A stretch of DNA of 64,000 nt, taken from positions 262,742 through 326,741 of the forward strand of contig NZ_FOLM01000002.1 in NCBI RefSeq assembly GCF_900112355.1. The letters are read 5' to 3'. This DNA is from Streptomyces aidingensis (GTDB lineage Bacteria > Actinomycetota > Actinomycetes > Streptomycetales > Streptomycetaceae). Below are positions 15,684 to 23,908 of the stretch, one piece after another. The translations under genes were made by a program, and so were the position numbers. Below the pieces are notes generated by a model. It worked only from the letters and a program-made list of their open reading frames with translations. It searched no databases and was not told the origin of the DNA. Positions within the stretch are counted from its first letter, which is position 1. Every line of letters starts with the position of its first letter.

Positions 15684-16988
15684 TCAGGTGATCACCGCGG
15701 CGGCCGGGCCGGCTTCTCTGGGGGGTGCGTCCCCGGGGGCGGGGGGCCGGGAGCGGGCGTCCCGGCGGTCCAGCCGGTTGAGCATCGGCACGGTCATCAC
15801 CGTGGTCACCAGCGCCACCAGCACCAGCGCGGTGAACAGTTCCCGGCCGACGATGCCCGCCTCCAGGCCGATGTTGAGGGCGATGAGCTGCATCAGGCCG
15901 CGGGCGTTCATCAGCGCCCCGATCCGCAGCGCCACCCCTGCCGGCTCGCCGCGCAGCCGGGCCGCCGCCCAGCAGCCGCCGAACTTGCCCAGCACGGCCA
16001 GCACCACGGCCGCCGCGCCGAACGCCAGCGTCCCCGGGTCCGCGAACACGCCGAAGTCGGTGTTGAGTCCGGAGTAGACGAAGAACATCGGGACGAAAAC
16101 CGTCTGGGTCATCGGCTGGGTCGCCCGCACCATCCGTTCGGACGCCGGGGCGCGCGGCATGGCCAGGCCCGTGCAGAAGGCGCCGAAGACCGCGTAGAGC
16201 TCGATGACATCGGTGAACCAGGCGGCGCTGAACAGCACTCCGACCGTGACCAGCAGCCGGGTCTCGTCGCCGAGGCCCGGCCGGGTGGCGGCCCAGGCCA
16301 GCAGGCGGCGGCCGAGCGTGAACAGGAGGAGCAGGAACAGCGCCGAGCCGCCCACCGCGGTCAGCACCGGCCGGGCCTGTCCGGAGGCCAGGCTCACCAC
16401 GCCCGCCAGCAGAATCCAGGCGACCGCGTCGTCGGTGGCGCCCGAGGCCATGGCCAGCGACCCGTGCCGGGAGCCGGCCAGTCCCCGCTCGGTGATGATG
16501 CGGGCCAGCATCGGGAACGCGGTGACCGCCAGGGCGACGCCGACAAAGGCGGCAATCACCCACACCGACACATCGTCGGCGCCGGTGAAGATGCCGGATC
16601 TGCCGTGCACCGCCAGCACCAGGGCCGCGCCCAGCAGCAGCGGGGCCAGCACCCCGGCCGCGGACACGGCCGCGGTGGTGCCGGCCAGGCCGCGGCCGGC
16701 CTGCGCCGCGTGCGTCCGGAAGGCGTACCCGGCCTGGAACATCAGCGCCACCAGGCCGATCTGTCCGGCCACATAGAGCACGGGTTTGAGGTCGGGCGGG
16801 AAGACGTGCGCCGAGACGCCGGGGGCCAGCAGCCCGAACAGGGACGGGCCGAGGAGTACGCCGGTGATCATCTCGCCGACCACCGGCGGCTGTCCGAAGC
16901 GGCCCACGGCCAGCGCGACCAGCCGGCAGGCCACCAGGATCACCACGGCGGCGAGGAAGAAGGCGGGTGCCAGTTCGGCGGGGGTCAT
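15684..16988 (-). CDS. Cation/proton antiporter (CPA2 type)
   Basis: A 434-residue integral membrane protein with about 12 hydrophobic segments, beginning ELAPAFFLAAVVILVACRLV. The QPPVVGEMITGVLLGPSLFG motif and the later SGATDDAVAWILLAGVVSLA helix, with its paired acidic residues, are characteristic of KefB/NapA-type sodium or potassium/proton exchangers. No regulatory TrkA domain is present; the C-terminus is a short cytoplasmic tail. The ATG at 16988 overlaps the P450 stop (ATGA), so it is the last gene of a four-gene oxidative operon. An efflux or pH-homeostasis role for that pathway is only an inference. Confidence 0.9.
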   Translation of the reverse strand: MTPAELAPAFFLAAVVILVACRLVALAVGRFGQPPVVGEMITGVLLGPSLFGLLAPGVSAHVFPPDLKPVLYVAGQIGLVALMFQAGYAFRTHAAQAGRGLAGTTAAVSAAGVLAPLLLGAALVLAVHGRSGIFTGADDVSVWVIAAFVGVALAVTAFPMLARIITERGLAGSRHGSLAMASGATDDAVAWILLAGVVSLASGQARPVLTAVGGSALFLLLLFTLGRRLLAWAATRPGLGDETRLLVTVGVLFSAAWFTDVIELYAVFGAFCTGLAMPRAPASERMVRATQPMTQTVFVPMFFVYSGLNTDFGVFADPGTLAFGAAAVVLAVLGKFGGCWAAARLRGEPAGVALRIGALMNARGLMQLIALNIGLEAGIVGRELFTALVLVALVTTVMTVPMLNRLDRRDARSRPPAPGDAPPREAGPAAAVIT

Positions 16989-18469
16989 CGTTGCCCTCCC
17001 CTGTCAGTGCCGTCAGTGCCGTCAGTACGGTCAGTGCCGTACGCACCGCCCGCGCCGCCGGTGTCGTCCGCCGGGGAGGCGGCGAAGTAGTTGCGGCACA
17101 GGCCCTGGCGGCGGGCGTCCCACACCATGTAGGAGCCCAGCACGAGCTGGGTGAGACTGCGGGGCACGGCCGCCCAGCGGTCGGCGAGCCGCATGGCGGC
17201 CAGCCGGGCCCGCTGCCGGGCCGGGCCGGGCGCGGGGCCCTGGCGCGGCAGCAGCAGGCAGGGGCCGCGGCTGGGCAGCGAGCGGCTGTGCTCGGCGGAG
17301 GACGCCAGCCGGTAGCGGGCCAGCACCTCCCGGGCGGCCACCCGCATGGTCAGGACCGCGAAGCCGCGCGCCGGACAGGGGCGGTTGGCGGTGACCCCGA
17401 ACGGGATGTACGCGGCCGGGCGGGTGGCCGGGGAGAGCCAGCGGTCGGGGTCGAAGGAGGTACCGGCACCGGGGCCCGGAGAGCTGCCGGGGGCGGGGCC
17501 GGAGCGGTGGTATTCGGGGTAGTTGAAGAGCAGCACGGAGCCCGCCGGGACGGGCGGGCGGTCCGGGCGGGGGATGTCACCGGTGGTGATCCGGTGCGCG
17601 ACGCCGAACAGCGGGAACGACCACAGGGTCTCGTCGATGACGCGGTCCAGCAGGCCGGGGTCCGCGTCCTCGGACAGCAGCCGCTCCTGCACCGGCCGGT
17701 GGCTGGCCAGGGCCAGCAGCAGATGGGCCATGGCCTCGGACATCTGCACCACGGCGGTGTTGAAGAAGGTGCCCTGGAGGTACAGGGCCTGTTCCCGCCG
17801 GGTGAGGGTGGCGGGCAGCGGCACCGGGGGCGGGCTGTCGGCCAGCCGGGCCCGCAGCCAGGCGGTGAGCCGGTCGCGCCGGTGCATGTGGCGCAGGCCG
17901 GTGCATTTCAGGGCGTTGACCACGTCGTCGGCGTTGCCGGTGATCAGCCGGCGGACGGGGCGGGGGCACGGCTCGCGGAACACCGCCTCGTAGTACACCT
18001 CGGCCCAGACCGGCATCATCACGTCGCGCAGCCGTACCGTGCGCGCCCGGGCGCCCCCGGCCGCGTCGAGTTCGTCCAGGACCCGGCGGGTGCAGCGGCC
18101 GGTGAGTTCGGCCCACTCCTCGCGGGTGGGCCCGGCCAGGATGCGGCGGGTGGTGCGGGCCACGTCGTCGTAGCGCGGGCCGGGCTCCAGATGCTCCTGG
18201 TGCACCTCGGGGCCGGGTGAGAGCCAGTACCAGAACAGGTCCGACAGGGCCGCGCCCCGGCTGCGGCCATTGGCCGCCGGATGCCCGTACACCGCGCGGA
18301 ACTCCTCGGCCGGCACCTCGCGGCCGGGGGCGGGTATCCCCTCCGCGCCGCCCACCCGGGCGAACACCCGCACCCGCAGCGCCACCACGGCCGGGGGCAG
18401 CCAGTACGGCAGGGAGGCGGCGAGCGCCACCAGCGTCATCGCGGCGAGGCCGGCCGTGAGCGGGTTCAT
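16985..18469 (-). CDS. Cytochrome P450-like protein lacking the ExxR motif
   Basis: A 494-residue P450-related protein with an N-terminal hydrophobic anchor (about residues 4-32), unusual for bacterial P450s. The heme-loop region is YIPFGVTANRPCPARGF with Cys365 as the thiolate candidate, but the usual FxxGxRxCxG spacing is not kept. The K-helix motif reads ETLW (280-283) instead of ExxR, and the I-helix segment GTFFNTAVVQM lacks the AGxxT signature. Loss of ExxR is known in the Streptomyces CYP157 family. The C-terminus has a GTD/RTD repeat from a 9-bp DNA repeat. ATGA overlaps link it to the genes on both sides. Confidence 0.8.
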   Translation of the reverse strand: MNPLTAGLAAMTLVALAASLPYWLPPAVVALRVRVFARVGGAEGIPAPGREVPAEEFRAVYGHPAANGRSRGAALSDLFWYWLSPGPEVHQEHLEPGPRYDDVARTTRRILAGPTREEWAELTGRCTRRVLDELDAAGGARARTVRLRDVMMPVWAEVYYEAVFREPCPRPVRRLITGNADDVVNALKCTGLRHMHRRDRLTAWLRARLADSPPPVPLPATLTRREQALYLQGTFFNTAVVQMSEAMAHLLLALASHRPVQERLLSEDADPGLLDRVIDETLWSFPLFGVAHRITTGDIPRPDRPPVPAGSVLLFNYPEYHRSGPAPGSSPGPGAGTSFDPDRWLSPATRPAAYIPFGVTANRPCPARGFAVLTMRVAAREVLARYRLASSAEHSRSLPSRGPCLLLPRQGPAPGPARQRARLAAMRLADRWAAVPRSLTQLVLGSYMVWDARRQGLCRNYFAASPADDTGGAGGAYGTDRTDGTDGTDRGGQR

Positions 18470-19530
18470 GACCGCTCCCGGGGGCGGAACAACACGGCGG
18501 GGGTGAGGTCGTCCGGGCCGGTGACGCCGCACAGGGCGAGGGCGTCGTCGATCTCCTCGCGCAGCAGCTCCAGCATCCGCCGCACGCCCTGCTCGCCGCC
18601 CTCGGCCAGCGCCCACAGCACCGGGCGGCCGATGCCCACCGCGCTCGCGCCCAGCGCCAGGGCCTTGACCACATCGGTGCCGCGCCGCACGCCGCCGTCC
18701 AGCAGGACGGGAATCCGGCCGGCCACCGCGTCCGCGATGCCGGGCAGCAGGTCGATGGTGGCGGGCACGGTGTCGAGCTGCCGGCCGCCGTGGTTGGACA
18801 GCAGCAGCCCGTCGACGCCGCGGCGCACCGCCTCCCGGGCGTCGTCCGGATGCAGTACCCCCTTGAGCAGCACCGGCAGTGAGGTGGCCTCCCGCAGCCG
18901 GTCGATGTGCTCCCAGGTCAGCTCGGGCGACATGACGATCTGCCGGAGGCGGCCGTGCTCGCCGGCGCGCAGATCCACCATGTTCTCGCAGCGCAGTCCC
19001 GGCGGCAGATCGTGGAAGCCGTTGCGCCGGTTGCGCTCGCCGGCGCCGCGCACCGGCGAGTCCACGGTGACCACCAGGGCGCTGCATCCGGCGGCGGTGG
19101 CCCGCGCCACCAGCGCCTCGGTGATGCCCGGCTCGGGCTGCGGATAGAGCTGGAACCAGCGGGGCGCGCCGGGCGCGGCGGCGGCGATGTCGCCGACGGA
19201 CACCGTGGCCGCCATGGAGACGATCATGATGACGCCGGCCGCGGCGGCGGCCCGCGCCGTGGCCCGTTCGCCCTCGGGGTCGGCCAGCTTGTGGAAGGCG
19301 GTGGGCGACAGCAGCACCGGCATGCCGCCGCGGTGCCCGAACAGGGTGCGGGCGGGCGGGCGGCGCGTGGTGTCGCGCAGCACCCGGGGCAGCAGCCGCA
19401 GCCGGGCGAAGGCCGCCTCGTTCTCCCGCAGGGTGATCTCGTCGCGGGCTCCGCCGGCGATGAAGTCGGCGTGCACCGGGTCGAGTTTCTCCCGGGCCGC
19501 CGTTTCGTAGTCGCGGAGGTTCAGCAGCAC
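18466..19530 (-). CDS. FMN-dependent alpha-hydroxy-acid oxidase
   Basis: A 354-residue TIM-barrel flavoprotein of the glycolate/lactate/mandelate oxidase family, which oxidises an alpha-hydroxy acid to an alpha-keto acid. Markers are LNLRDYETAAREKLDPVHAD at the N-terminus, LLSPTAFHKLADPEGE, the WFQLYPQPE strand, the catalytic SNHGGRQLD segment (about residues 248-256) and the phosphate-binding LLDGGVRRGTDVVKALALGA. Which acid it uses is not evident. It overlaps the P450 start (ATGA) and lies 4 bp after the FMO-like gene. Confidence 0.92.
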   Translation of the reverse strand: MLLNLRDYETAAREKLDPVHADFIAGGARDEITLRENEAAFARLRLLPRVLRDTTRRPPARTLFGHRGGMPVLLSPTAFHKLADPEGERATARAAAAAGVIMIVSMAATVSVGDIAAAAPGAPRWFQLYPQPEPGITEALVARATAAGCSALVVTVDSPVRGAGERNRRNGFHDLPPGLRCENMVDLRAGEHGRLRQIVMSPELTWEHIDRLREATSLPVLLKGVLHPDDAREAVRRGVDGLLLSNHGGRQLDTVPATIDLLPGIADAVAGRIPVLLDGGVRRGTDVVKALALGASAVGIGRPVLWALAEGGEQGVRRMLELLREEIDDALALCGVTGPDDLTPAVLFRPRERS

Positions 19531-19534
19531 GGGG

Positions 19535-21127
19535 TCACACCTCCGCGCCGGTGGGCAGCAGGCCCGGCTGCCCGGCGAAGAACCTGGCCAGCGGGGCGTG
19601 GTGGGCCTCGGGGTGGTCCCACTCGTTCTCCAGGTTCTCGGCCATGTGGTGGGTGCCGAGCAGTTCGCCGCCCCGCCAGTGGCGGATCACCGGGTGGAGG
19701 TAGGAGGCGTCGAAGGCGTCCTCGGCGGAGTTCTGCGCGGTGCGGCGGACGGTGATGTCGAAGGGGTCGACCTTGTCGTGGTCCGGGCCGTACTCCAGGG
19801 TGACGGTGAGGTGGTCGCGGCCCCGGGTGACGGGGCTGAGCGGGGCGTATGCGACCGGCATCTCCTCGTGGTGGCGGAACTCGCCGCCGGGCGCCGGCAC
19901 CAGCAGATCGCCGAGGACCCCGAACTGCTGCCACAGCGCGGAGGAGCGGTTGACGCGCGCCACCACGGCGTCCGCCAGCGCCCGGGGGGTGGCCGCCAGC
20001 GGACGGCCGGGCCAGGGGCGGGCGTGGTGGCGTTCGTCGAGGATGCGGGTCAGGGCGCGCACGGCGTAGCGGAAGCCGTGGATGAAGCCGCCGGTGGATT
20101 TCTTGAAGTCGCGCTGCTGCATCAGGGTGCCCGCGAAGTACAGGCCGGGGACGTTGACCGACTCATAGGCGGGGGTGAGCGCGGCGAACCGGTCGTCGAT
20201 GACCAGTTCGGGGCGGCAGCCGGGGTCGAAGGGGGAGGCGTCGAAGCGGAAGCCGGTGCAGACGATCACCCGGTCGTAGCGCAGTTCCTTCACCGCCTCG
20301 TCGGCCCGGGAGAAGCTGAACCGCACCCGGTAGGTGCCGCCCTCGTCGCGCGCTATGGACCGCACATGCCCGTCCAGCAGGGCGTTCTGCGACTTGAGCT
20401 GGTAGGTGTCGAGGAAGTTGTTGTTGACCGCGCGCAGATGGCCGACGTAGTGGGTGTTCCAGGCCAGGCGGATGGCGTGCGGCCCGGCCACATGGATCAC
20501 GGCGGCGGTCTCGACGAGGTTGTCGGCGGTCTCCAGTGCCGAGTTGCCCTTGCCGAGGATGAGCACGCGCTGGTCGGTGAAGTCCTCCGGGTCCACCGGG
20601 ACGGTGGCGTAACTCTCGGCGGTCTCGATGCCGGGGATGTCCGGGATGTGGGGCCGCGACAGTCCGGTGGCCATGATCAGCCGCCGGGCGCGGTGTTCCG
20701 TGCCGCGCTGGTCGGTGACGGTGAAGCCGGCGTCCGGGGCGTCGCCGTCCCGGCGCAGCCGTACCGCGCGGGTGTCCAGGGCGAGGTCCAGCTTGAACGT
20801 TTCGGCGAAGTCGGCGAGATAGCGCACCAGGTCGTCGGCGTGCGGGAAGTAGCGCCTGCTGTACCGCGGGAAGCGGAGGTCCGGGTCCGGGGACAGCAGT
20901 GAGTTCCAGTCCATCCGGAGGTTGAGTTCCGGGTCGTCGGTGCCGGTGTGGACCTTGTTGATGGAGATGAGGGTGCGGTGCCGGGGGTAGGTGCGGAAAA
21001 AGGTGCCCGGGGTGGGGCCGCTTTCCAGGATGCGGTAGCGGTGGCCCGCGGTCTGTAACAGGTGGCCGAGCTGGAGACCCGCGGGGCCGCCGCCGACCAC
21101 CAGGTAGTCGAGCGGTTCGTCGTGCAC
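19535..21127 (-). CDS. FAD/NAD(P)-binding flavin monooxygenase (FMO-like)
   Basis: A 530-residue two-dinucleotide-binding-domain flavoprotein. The N-terminal FAD motif is DYLVVGGGPAGLQLGHLLQT (about residues 7-26), and the second NAD(P) motif is RVLILGKGNSALETADNLVE (about 183-202). FFRTYPRHRTLISINKVHTG precedes the catalytic domain, and ATGLSRPHIPDIPG is an ATG motif of the FMO class. The start is GTG at 21127, preceded by GGAAGGAAGG. It opens the operon that continues with the hydroxy-acid oxidase, P450-like protein and antiporter. Confidence 0.88.
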   Translation of the reverse strand: MHDEPLDYLVVGGGPAGLQLGHLLQTAGHRYRILESGPTPGTFFRTYPRHRTLISINKVHTGTDDPELNLRMDWNSLLSPDPDLRFPRYSRRYFPHADDLVRYLADFAETFKLDLALDTRAVRLRRDGDAPDAGFTVTDQRGTEHRARRLIMATGLSRPHIPDIPGIETAESYATVPVDPEDFTDQRVLILGKGNSALETADNLVETAAVIHVAGPHAIRLAWNTHYVGHLRAVNNNFLDTYQLKSQNALLDGHVRSIARDEGGTYRVRFSFSRADEAVKELRYDRVIVCTGFRFDASPFDPGCRPELVIDDRFAALTPAYESVNVPGLYFAGTLMQQRDFKKSTGGFIHGFRYAVRALTRILDERHHARPWPGRPLAATPRALADAVVARVNRSSALWQQFGVLGDLLVPAPGGEFRHHEEMPVAYAPLSPVTRGRDHLTVTLEYGPDHDKVDPFDITVRRTAQNSAEDAFDASYLHPVIRHWRGGELLGTHHMAENLENEWDHPEAHHAPLARFFAGQPGLLPTGAEV

Positions 21128-21415
21128 GGTGCCTTCCTTCCGGGGGGGGGGACGGGGTGCCCGGAGAGGCCGGGGAATCGGTGGCGAGCCTCAAGGGGCA
21201 ATTGAAAGCTCAACAACCGGGATCATAGGTCGGTGGCATTTCCTCGATAACGCCCACATCCCGCCGGTGCGAAGGCGTTCCGCGCCGGCCGTGCCGCCCT
21301 CTGCGGCGCGGCCCCGTCCCACCTGCGCGGCGACCGCCGGGGGCGGCGCGCGCCGCGGCGGAATTCCCTCCCCCGCGGATCTTCGGGGGCCGCCTTGGGC
21401 ACCGCCCGCATCCCG
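21128..21415. other. Intergenic region with a ten-guanine run
   Basis: This 288-bp gap is the 5' region of the FMO operon and the 3' side of the ATP-binding protein gene. A run of ten G on the plus strand (21142-21151; C on the coding strand) sits just upstream of the GGAAGGAAGG ribosome site. Around 21,190-21,250 the sequence is AT-richer (CAATTGAAAGCTCAACAACC) and is the most likely promoter area. No convincing small gene was found. Confidence 0.5.
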
Positions 21416-22003
21416 CTATGTCCCGCGAAGGCACCCACGGGCGGCCGGCGCCGCTCCGGCGGAAAACCGATGCCCTGCCCGCGCGGGCCCGGGGGCGGGG
21501 GCCGGGGCGGGGGCGGGCGGCTGCGGCGCGCCGGACAGCTCCAGTTCCGCCCAGACGGTCTTGCCGCCGGCCGGGGCGCGGTGGACGCCCCAGTGGCTGC
21601 TCAGCGCTTCGACCAGCAGCAGGCCGCGGCCGTGTTCGCCGTCCATGGTCGGCCCCTGGGGCCGCGGCGCCCGGTCGCTGTGGTCCCGGACCTCGATGAA
21701 CAGGCTGCGTCCGGACACCCGCAGACGCACCGCGATGCCCGGCCGGCCGGCTGCGTTCTCCGTGCCGTCCATGCCGTCCGTTCCGTCCGTGGCCTGCGCG
21801 GCGTTCGCCGCCAGTTCGCTGACCACCAGGGTCGCGGTGTCGGTGTGCGCGCCGAGCCGCCAGTGCTCCAGCGAGCGGCGCACGAACCGGCGGGCGAGAC
21901 CGGCGGCGGCGGGCTCGGCGGACAGCCGGATGCCGGCGCACAGGGGCGCGGGGCCGGGAACGGGAGCGGGAGCGGGAGCGGGGACGGTTTCTCGGTGGTT
22001 CAT
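21416..22003 (-). CDS. ATP-binding protein, anti-sigma-factor-kinase-like (HATPase_c_2)
   Basis: A 195-residue single-domain GHKL ATPase of the RsbW/SpoIIAB-like type abundant in Streptomyces. The N-box is visible as ATLVVSELAANAAQATDG, followed by IEVRDHSDRAPRP and the GEHGRGLLLVEALSSHWGVH segment with WAELEL at the end. Both tails are Pro/Ala-rich. Such proteins may bind sigma or anti-sigma-antagonist partners; none is adjacent. The ATG at 22003 is preferred over the GTG at 22012 because GAGGAG lies 8 nt upstream. Confidence 0.85.
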   Translation of the reverse strand: MNHRETVPAPAPAPVPGPAPLCAGIRLSAEPAAAGLARRFVRRSLEHWRLGAHTDTATLVVSELAANAAQATDGTDGMDGTENAAGRPGIAVRLRVSGRSLFIEVRDHSDRAPRPQGPTMDGEHGRGLLLVEALSSHWGVHRAPAGGKTVWAELELSGAPQPPAPAPAPAPGPARAGHRFSAGAAPAARGCLRGT

Positions 22004-22123
22004 GATGTCCACTCCTCGGCGGGCCGGCGTCGTGCGAGGCGCCCGGTCCGGGAGTAGTCGGAAGGGGGGAGATGCGGGCCCCCGCGGGAGGGGGAGGCCA
22101 CGAGGGCCCGCGCCTTGGGGGAG

Positions 22124-22891
22124 CTACTGCTCCAGGGCACGCTCCGCGGTGCGCAGCGCGGTGAGGAAGGTGTCGCGTTCGGCGGCGTCCAGGACGCTGT
22201 AGGCGGGGGCGACCAGGCGGTCGGTGAGTTCCTCGGCCGCCCGGCGCCGGGAGGCGAATCCGCTCAGCGGCGGGTAGGGCTCGGGATAGCGCAGTTCGCG
22301 GGCGCGTTCCGGGCCGTCCTTGCCGAGGATCGCCTGGAGCGGGGAGAGTTCATGGCCGACCACGGCGTGGATATGCAGATCGCCGCGGAGTTCGCGCAGC
22401 ACCTGGAGCACCAGGGCGGCGTCGGCCCCCGGCCGGCCGGGGGCGGGCATGGCCCGCCAGCCGGTGAACAGCGGCAGCCCCATCGGGCGCACCGCGTCGG
22501 CGATCTTCCGCCCCGCCCGGGCCAGTTCCGCCATGCCGGGCAGATCGCCGAACAGGCGCTCGCCCCAGGCGGCCAGACCGGCCGCATAGACCCGGGCGAA
22601 CTCCCGCGGCGGCAGCACGGCGGTCCCGTCGGTGTACTTGGAGATCACCAGGTGCGGCGGGAAGAAGGCGAAGGCCGAGGCGACGACCTCCGGCGGGCAG
22701 TCGCCCAGCACTCCGCCGCGCCCGGCGGCATAGAGGGCGAACTTGTCGGTGATGCCGGCCTTGGCGCCCTCCCGGGCCACGTCCTCGCTGAAGAACCAGG
22801 CCCCGCCGATGCGGTGGACCAGGGGGCAGGCGGCGCGGACGAATTCCAGGGTGGCGGCGTCGGTGCCGGCCGGGGAAGCGGTGGTGGTCAT
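22124..22891 (-). CDS. SCO6745-family (SalK-like) protein
   Basis: A 255-residue protein of unknown biochemical role. The pattern CPLVHRIGGAWFFSEDVARE, then FALYAAGRGGVLGDCPPEVV and ASAFAFFPPHLV, resembles the P+H...F.pe...G...Y..gR...LG...VV..AF..F.P.lV pattern of the SalK/SCO6745 family found across actinomycetes. No catalytic motif can be named. The ATG at 22891 overlaps the stop of the upstream hydrolase gene (ATGA), so it is the last gene of an operon with a hydrolase, an MBL-fold protein and a flavin monooxygenase. Confidence 0.6.
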   Translation of the reverse strand: MTTTASPAGTDAATLEFVRAACPLVHRIGGAWFFSEDVAREGAKAGITDKFALYAAGRGGVLGDCPPEVVASAFAFFPPHLVISKYTDGTAVLPPREFARVYAAGLAAWGERLFGDLPGMAELARAGRKIADAVRPMGLPLFTGWRAMPAPGRPGADAALVLQVLRELRGDLHIHAVVGHELSPLQAILGKDGPERARELRYPEPYPPLSGFASRRRAAEELTDRLVAPAYSVLDAAERDTFLTALRTAERALEQ

Positions 22892-23817
22892 CGGGCACCT
22901 CCGGTGGTGTGCGCGGCGGGCTTGCCGGTGAGGTGGGCGAGGAACCAGTCCACGGCCTCGCCGACGGCCTCCTCGAAGGTCTCGTCGTACGGGGTGAAGT
23001 GGTCGCCGGGCAGCAGCACCAGCTTCTTGGGCTCCCGGGCCCGCTCATAGGCGTCCAGTTGCAGGTCGGTGAAGGCCACGTCGTCGTGTTCGGTGACGAT
23101 CAGCAGCAGCGGCACCGGGCTGATCCGGGCCACGTGGCCGCCGGGCTCATAGCCGCGGGTGCGGGCCAGGGACTGCAGCGTGACATGGTTGACGAAGGTG
23201 TCCGGGCGGCTGGCCGGCCGGTCCATGAACTCCTTGGCCGCGGGGCCCGCATAGACCGGCGGCAGGCCGGAGCCGTCCTCCACCAGCGGCCTGGTCCCCG
23301 GCTTGCCGCCGGCGTAGATCGCCTCCCGGTCCTCGGTCTGGGCCCGGGCCACGGCGGCGGCCAGATGCGGCGGCACCCGGCGGCGGGCGGCCTCGGAACC
23401 GCTGATGGTGGGGACCTGGGAGACCACGCAGCGGACCCGGGGGTCGATGGCGCCCAGCACCAGGACATGGCCGCCGCTGAAGCTGGTGCCCCAGACGCCG
23501 AGCCGGTCGCCGTCCACGTCCGGGCGGGACCGGGCGTAGCTGAGGGCGTGCTGGAAGTCGCGGATCTGCACCCAGGGGTCGATGTCCTGGCGGGGCTCGC
23601 CGTCGCTGGCGCCGAAGTTGCGGTGGTCGTAGACCAGGGTGCGCAGCCCGGCGGCGGCGAAACGCTCGGCGTAGCGGTCCAGGTACTGCTCCTTGACCGC
23701 GGCGAAGCCGTGCGACATCACCACGGTGGGGGCGGGTCCGGGGTTGTTCGGCGGGTGGAACACCCATCCGCGCAGCTCGACGTCGCCGGCGGGGAAGGTG
23801 ATGTCTTCTCGTGGCAT
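22888..23817 (-). CDS. Alpha/beta-fold hydrolase (dienelactone-hydrolase-like)
   Basis: A 309-residue alpha/beta hydrolase. The oxyanion segment is PTVVMSHGFAAVKEQYLDRY, the nucleophile elbow GVWGTSFSGGHVLV carries the catalytic Ser, and LLIVTEHDDVAF with GDHFTPYD supplies the Asp and His. The overall pattern is like XynC/FrsA-type and thiohydrolase-like enzymes that act on small esters or polyketide-like chains. The ATG at 23817 is preceded by GAGGAA. It is coupled to the SalK-like gene downstream. Confidence 0.85.
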   Translation of the reverse strand: MPREDITFPAGDVELRGWVFHPPNNPGPAPTVVMSHGFAAVKEQYLDRYAERFAAAGLRTLVYDHRNFGASDGEPRQDIDPWVQIRDFQHALSYARSRPDVDGDRLGVWGTSFSGGHVLVLGAIDPRVRCVVSQVPTISGSEAARRRVPPHLAAAVARAQTEDREAIYAGGKPGTRPLVEDGSGLPPVYAGPAAKEFMDRPASRPDTFVNHVTLQSLARTRGYEPGGHVARISPVPLLLIVTEHDDVAFTDLQLDAYERAREPKKLVLLPGDHFTPYDETFEEAVGEAVDWFLAHLTGKPAAHTTGGAR

Positions 23818-23832
23818 GGCCGTTTCCTCGAT

Positions 23833-23888
23833 GGGCTGGAAGGGCTGGAAGGGCTGGAAAGGTTGGCGGGGTTGGCGGGGTTGGCTGG
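23833..23888. repeat. Two adjacent 9-bp tandem repeats (3 copies each)
   Basis: GGGCTGGAA occurs three times in tandem (23833-23859), followed by three copies of GGTTGGCGG, the last imperfect (23861-23888). They fill most of the 91-bp gap between the MBL-fold gene stop and the hydrolase start. No function is evident; such short repeats are prone to length variation. Confidence 0.8.
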
Positions 23889-23908
23889 TTGGCAGGGCCG
23901 GCGGGGGC

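Noticed and set aside
17000-17036. 9-bp GTCAGTGCC repeats as possible damage-promoter elements
   Set aside because: They lie in the coding end of the P450-like gene, encode a Thr-Asp-Gly repeat and lack the N8-TAnnnT partner.
16985-19087. A 700-residue reading of the P450-like gene
   Set aside because: The extra N-terminus is an out-of-frame translation of the hydroxy-acid oxidase gene; the ATG at 18469 forms a normal ATGA overlap.
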